A stretch of 64,000 nucleotides of DNA from NCBI GenBank assembly GCA_946699065.1, contig CAMPDV010000361.1, positions 186,001 to 250,000 on the forward strand, read 5' to 3'. The notes beneath the pieces are model-generated. The model made no database searches. It was not told where the DNA came from and saw only the letters and a list, made by a program, of their open reading frames with translations. The translations under genes were made by a program, and so were the position numbers. The stretch is from Loxodes magnus (Eukaryota; Ciliophora; Karyorelictea; Loxodida; Loxodidae). Of the stretch, positions 60,180-64,000 are shown piece after piece. Numbering within the stretch: the stretch's first letter is position 1; every line of letters begins with the position of its first letter.

Positions 60180-61472
60180 TTTTCTTAATCTTCATTGTTT
60201 GATTCTTCCTATTTAGTATCAACTATTTATTTAGGATTAATTTGTCTTTTTCAAAGTCGAATTACTTTAATTTTTGTATTTATGTTCAAGTTCTATGTAT
60301 ACTATCTTTTCTGATATTATTTTTCTATTTATTATTGAAATTGATTGCATCTATTATTTTTGGAAGCAAACTAGTTACTTGTTGGAATTTATTTTGCTCA
60401 ATGGGTTTTAACAATGGCACCTTTTCCTCATGGTATTAAACTTTAGCTTTTCCATAGATTTAAGGTAGCTTAAATGATTTTTTTAAAGAATTTATTAAGT
60501 TAAATGATCTTTTATTATTTTATCAATTTTTACCTATCTCAGGTGTAATTTAAATAATTAGTTAAGCAATCTTTATGCTTTAGGATCCAAATTTTTGCTT
60601 ACTACTCCTCTTTATAATTTCTTTAGTTTTTCTATTTTTATTTATATATCTTTTATTTCAGTGTGTTATTTCTTGTTACATATTCTACCACTTTTTTATG
60701 TTCAAGCATAATTGATTATTAACTTTATTTCTTTTTGTCTTCTTCATTACTTAGTACTGTATCTAATTTTTCGAAAGTTTTCGCATCATTTATTGCCAAT
60801 TGATTTAATTTTACTCATAAATTTTTTCCTTTCAGTTAAGTAGGAATATTTTCTGGATAAGTGGCTTCTGATAATTCTAGGTAAATAGTTGTTCTACCAT
60901 CAAGTTATGTTGTTTCTTTTACTGAATGTAAAACTATTTGTTTTATATTTCCGAAGACTTTTAACTTTTTTTATTTTGTAACTAAACTTTTGAAGTAGCG
61001 AATTAAGTAGTTATTATTTTTTAATATTAATTAATATTTCTCTTCTCTAAAATATTAAAGATTAATATTATAATTTTCTATGCTAGAGAATTTATCAAAT
61101 TATATTAATCAGATAAACAAATAGAATAAATTAAATTCGTATTTTTCGTACTTAATCTATATGTTATCCAAATTCTACCTATCAGTACTGAAGAGTTCCA
61201 TTAATGTGGCACATTATTTTATTATGCCTGATTTATAAATTTTTAAAAAATCTCTTTATATAAAATTGAGATAGATTATTCTTATTCTTAGATGAAGTTT
61301 TCTACTTTATTTTTTCAAAATTACTTATTTTATAAAATTTTATTTTCTGCTAATTTTATTAGTTCGACATATTTTCAAAGCTTTTTTCACTCTTAGATGT
61401 CACTCCTAAAAACTTGATTTCGATGTTGTTTTAAATTTCCTGGTCTATCATATTAATCTCGAAAAATTATTA
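60180..61472 (-). pseudogene. family C retrotransposon ORF1 remnant, unit 5
   Basis: It is homologous to about 12975-13880 (for example TCTTCATTGTTTGATTCTT and GTAGGAATATTTTCTGGAT are shared). As in unit 4, no zinc-knuckle cassette is present at the junction (61473). The endonuclease part has been lost to the left. Confidence 0.55.
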
Positions 61473-62016
61473 TGCTTGAGTTTTTATCGAAAGTATAGGA
61501 GTTATAATGGTTTTATTTCATTATTGACTATAGAATATACATTTTTAATTATATATAGTAGTTAGTTTAAATAAAATAAAGAAAATAATGTATTTTAGAT
61601 TTGAAGATGTTGAATTGATGATAGTAGTTATACTTAATTAGTATTTAGATATAGGCATTGCTTAATTATTATTTGATTATAATTTTGATTTGATTAGATA
61701 AATAATAGAGTAATCTAAGTAGTACTTATATAATTTGATTATAAGGATGTATTTAATGACAGTTTTTTTGACTATGTTGAATATGTTTTGGTATATTATA
61801 AGCTATATATTTGTATCTGAATAATGATAATATTTGAATAATAGATTTTTAAAGATGTTTAGATAAAATCTTATTCTTCATTTATTTCAGACGCTTTAAA
61901 TATTTTAATAAGTAGTAACAATTTACCTAATTATAGATCTTTGAACTACTTCTTTACATATTAAATTATATTTATTATAAATATTATTAATAATAAATAT
62001 ATTATTATTATGTTTA
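61473..62016. other. 3' flank of the RING-Kelch gene, unit 5
   Basis: It corresponds to 14661-15192, indel-rich and probably untranslated. Confidence 0.45.
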
Positions 62017-63411
62017 TCAGTTATGACTTCTAATACTTCTATAACTCAATTTTTCTAAATCAATCCTCATTATTGAAACTCTTGGCTATTCTACACCAAA
62101 AGCATATCCATAGTTGTTTCTTATTTTCATCTCCGTTAAAGCTGCAATATCTTTAAAAATTTAACTTTATTATCATTATTCTTTGCTTCTTTTATATATT
62201 CTTCTTGAATATTCTTCCATAGATCAATTTTTCAAACCTCCACACATGACAAAAGGCTCTAAACAAACTATAGGCCTAGCAACAGCTTCAGGAAGACTCA
62301 AATTTTACTTACTTCATCTATCATTCTATATGTTATATTTTCATATATCTTGTAAAGTTTATCCTTTCTAATTTCCACCTCCAAAAGAGTAAATTTTTTA
62401 TTCATCTTTATCTACTACTAAAGTTTAGCCTGTTATTTTAAATGGAAATTAAGAGCAGTTTTATCATTTACTTTAGTTTCCTATCTTTAACTTTTCTACT
62501 GATTATAAAGCTTGATTTATATTAGTAAATCCTCCAACCACATAAATATATTTTTAAGCAGCTGCTATTCCAAAGCCACCTCTTCCCTCATTTAGATCAC
62601 TAAGTTTTATGATATTGCCTTCAAAATCAAATTATCAAGTTTCTTTTATTCCTTTCTTTTAATTTAAGTTAATTCCTCCAACTAAATATAACTTATTTTA
62701 ATATTCTATACTTTTACTAAGTTCTGGAATTATAATTTAAACTTAGACTTATCGTAATTACTCTGTTTAAATATTAAATAAACTTAATTTTTAAATTGTT
62801 CAATTAAATAAGTGAATATAGTTAGATTATATAAAGTGTTAGCTTAGTTTATGTTAATTAGTCTAAATAATATTTGGTTACTTAGTATTGTGTTATAGTT
62901 TGTATCTTATTAGATTGTAAGTTAATTTAGACTTTAGTATTGTAGGTGGTTATGAGTTATATTAGAGTATAGTTGGTTTTAGTGATTAGTAGAATTAGAT
63001 AATATTTGAGTGTTATTTTTGGTAGATAAATGTTGGTTAATGATTGATGATGATATTAGTTAGTGGTATTATGAGAGTATTACTAATGTTTGATTATTTG
63101 GTTGTAATGGTTTTAGATTTTTCCATAATTTACCTCCTTATCTCTTTTAATTTCTATCTAGCATCTTAAATCTTTTATATGTATTATTAGTTTTAAAATA
63201 TCATTCTTATTAAATCACTTTCTTAAGGTAAATCATCAAATCTAAAATGGAATCCTTTTTAACAAATAGGACATTACATTATGCCTTATAATCAGTACTC
63301 AGTATTCAAACACAAACCACAGTAAATATGTCCACAAGGTAAGACAGTTGGAAGAGCATTAGTTAAGTTGTAATCTTCTAAGCAGATTAAGCATTTTGGT
63401 AACGCTTACAT
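62017..63411 (-). CDS. RING-Kelch protein, unit 5 (full length, 464 aa)
   Basis: Start complementary to 63409-63411 and TGA complementary to 62017-62019 give 1395 nt, at a constant offset of 46824 from unit 2 at both ends. RING ligands are unchanged. The Kelch part has several substitutions (for example in the last blade near 62215-62245) without indels. Same role and context as unit 2. Confidence 0.85.
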
Positions 63412-63702
63412 TTTTATAATTATTTAGACTACAAAAGCTATAAAGGTAATTTATAACAGTTACCATCAAAAATTAGTATATAAATATCTATTATTACATT
63501 ATTACTTTATTTACTTAAATACTACAATATTAAGCTATTATATCAAGTAGCAATCCTATGCTCCACATGCCGCCAATCTTGGATCGAGAATGGCTATTAA
63601 ATTTAATAAAGGTATGAAAGAGCTTTACAACTTAATAAGATTTTTGATTTTATTTTTAAGAAAAATAACTATGTCGCAAAATCTTTAAACTAATAGGAGG
63701 AA
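63412..63702. promoter_or_regulatory. divergent intergenic/promoter region, unit 5
   Basis: It corresponds to 1020-1303; the core reads AATCTTGGATCGAGAAT. Confidence 0.35.
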
Positions 63703-64000
63703 TGCACTAAAATAAGAACAGAAATGTTAATACTAAGTAACCAAAAAATGTAGGTAGATTAGAAAATCAATTCAACCACAACTCTGTGCAAACCCTAATA
63801 ATGGAAGAAGAAAAGAATGAGCAAATTCCATAAAATGAGGAGGAGAATACACAGCTCAAAACTGCTAAAAGAATAGGAGTTACCTGTTTCAATAAATGTT
63901 TATAAGAAAATTACTACAACCAAAGACTCAATCCAGCAGAAATGCAAGAAAATGAAATCATTCAAGCATTTCTCAAGACATCTGAAATAAGAATATGGTA
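63703..64000 (+). pseudogene. family A ORF1, unit 5 (runs off the window)
   Basis: The copy starts as in unit 1 (ATG near 63703 after AGGAGGA). It matches the first ~300 bases of ORF1 in the other units (SRLENQFNHNSVQ, RIGVTCFNKC, NPAEMQENEI), with small indels that change frame near 63745. Confidence 0.55.

Noticed and set aside
1..64000. Reading the window with the standard code, or with TGA as the only stop
   Set aside because: Both break the WD40, Kelch, RING and reverse transcriptase domains at Trp or Gln positions in every copy. Consistent placement on conserved Trp and Gln sites shows reassignment, not mutation.
1..64000. Treating long open frames as evidence for genes
   Set aside because: If all three stop codons can be sense, every frame is open. 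Several AT-rich stretches read for hundreds of codons as I/N/K/L/Y/F strings and were not called.

Overview
This window looks like ciliate DNA, very AT-rich (about one quarter G+C by eye) and dominated by repeats. It reads sensibly only if TAA and TAG are glutamine and TGA is tryptophan. The clearest proof is in the beta-propeller genes: TGA sits at the conserved Trp of WD40 blades (48.5-49.4 kb, 58.9-59.8 kb), of Kelch blades and of a RING finger, and TGG fills the same position in neighbouring WD40 blades. In the RING-Kelch gene TGA also appears to be the stop. This matches the ambiguous codes described for karyorelict ciliates (Loxodes, Parduczia) and for Condylostoma. I cannot name the species. 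With no dedicated stop codon every frame is open, so frame length proves nothing. I call genes from domains, natural residue composition, and agreement in length between repeat copies. Most ends are approximate.

The main structure is a composite unit repeated five times in the same orientation. The RING-Kelch start codons lie at 1019, 16587, 34622, 47224 and 63411. Left to right, a complete unit has: (1) a decayed non-LTR retrotransposon on the minus strand ('family C'); (2) an optional ~775 bp cassette encoding a coiled-coil/CCHC zinc-knuckle protein (units 2 and 3 only); (3) a RING-linker-Kelch gene on the minus strand; (4) a ~300 bp divergent promoter region; (5) a second non-LTR retrotransposon on the plus strand ('family A': ORF1, then ORF2 with AP-endonuclease and reverse transcriptase). 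The retrotransposon frames are broken or truncated in every copy. The RING-Kelch frame is exactly 1395 nt in units 2, 3 and 5, unbroken in the visible part of unit 1, and shifted by one base only in unit 4.

Between the units lie other elements. Two copies of a third retrotransposon (family B, minus strand, 6.6-11.5 kb and 55.5-57.8 kb) are present, the second with an intact FADD motif. Short structured elements share a GC-rich 5' hairpin (2.7, 20.1, 25.7 and 54.9 kb), one with a perfect 13 bp target-site duplication. A zinc-knuckle cassette is flanked by a perfect 16 bp direct repeat (57.86-58.74 kb). There are two WD40 genes and several protein-coding stretches of unknown function. The rest (21.8-23.6, 24.5-26.7, 27.9-28.7, 49.5-53.4 kb) is AT-rich with nothing I can recognise.
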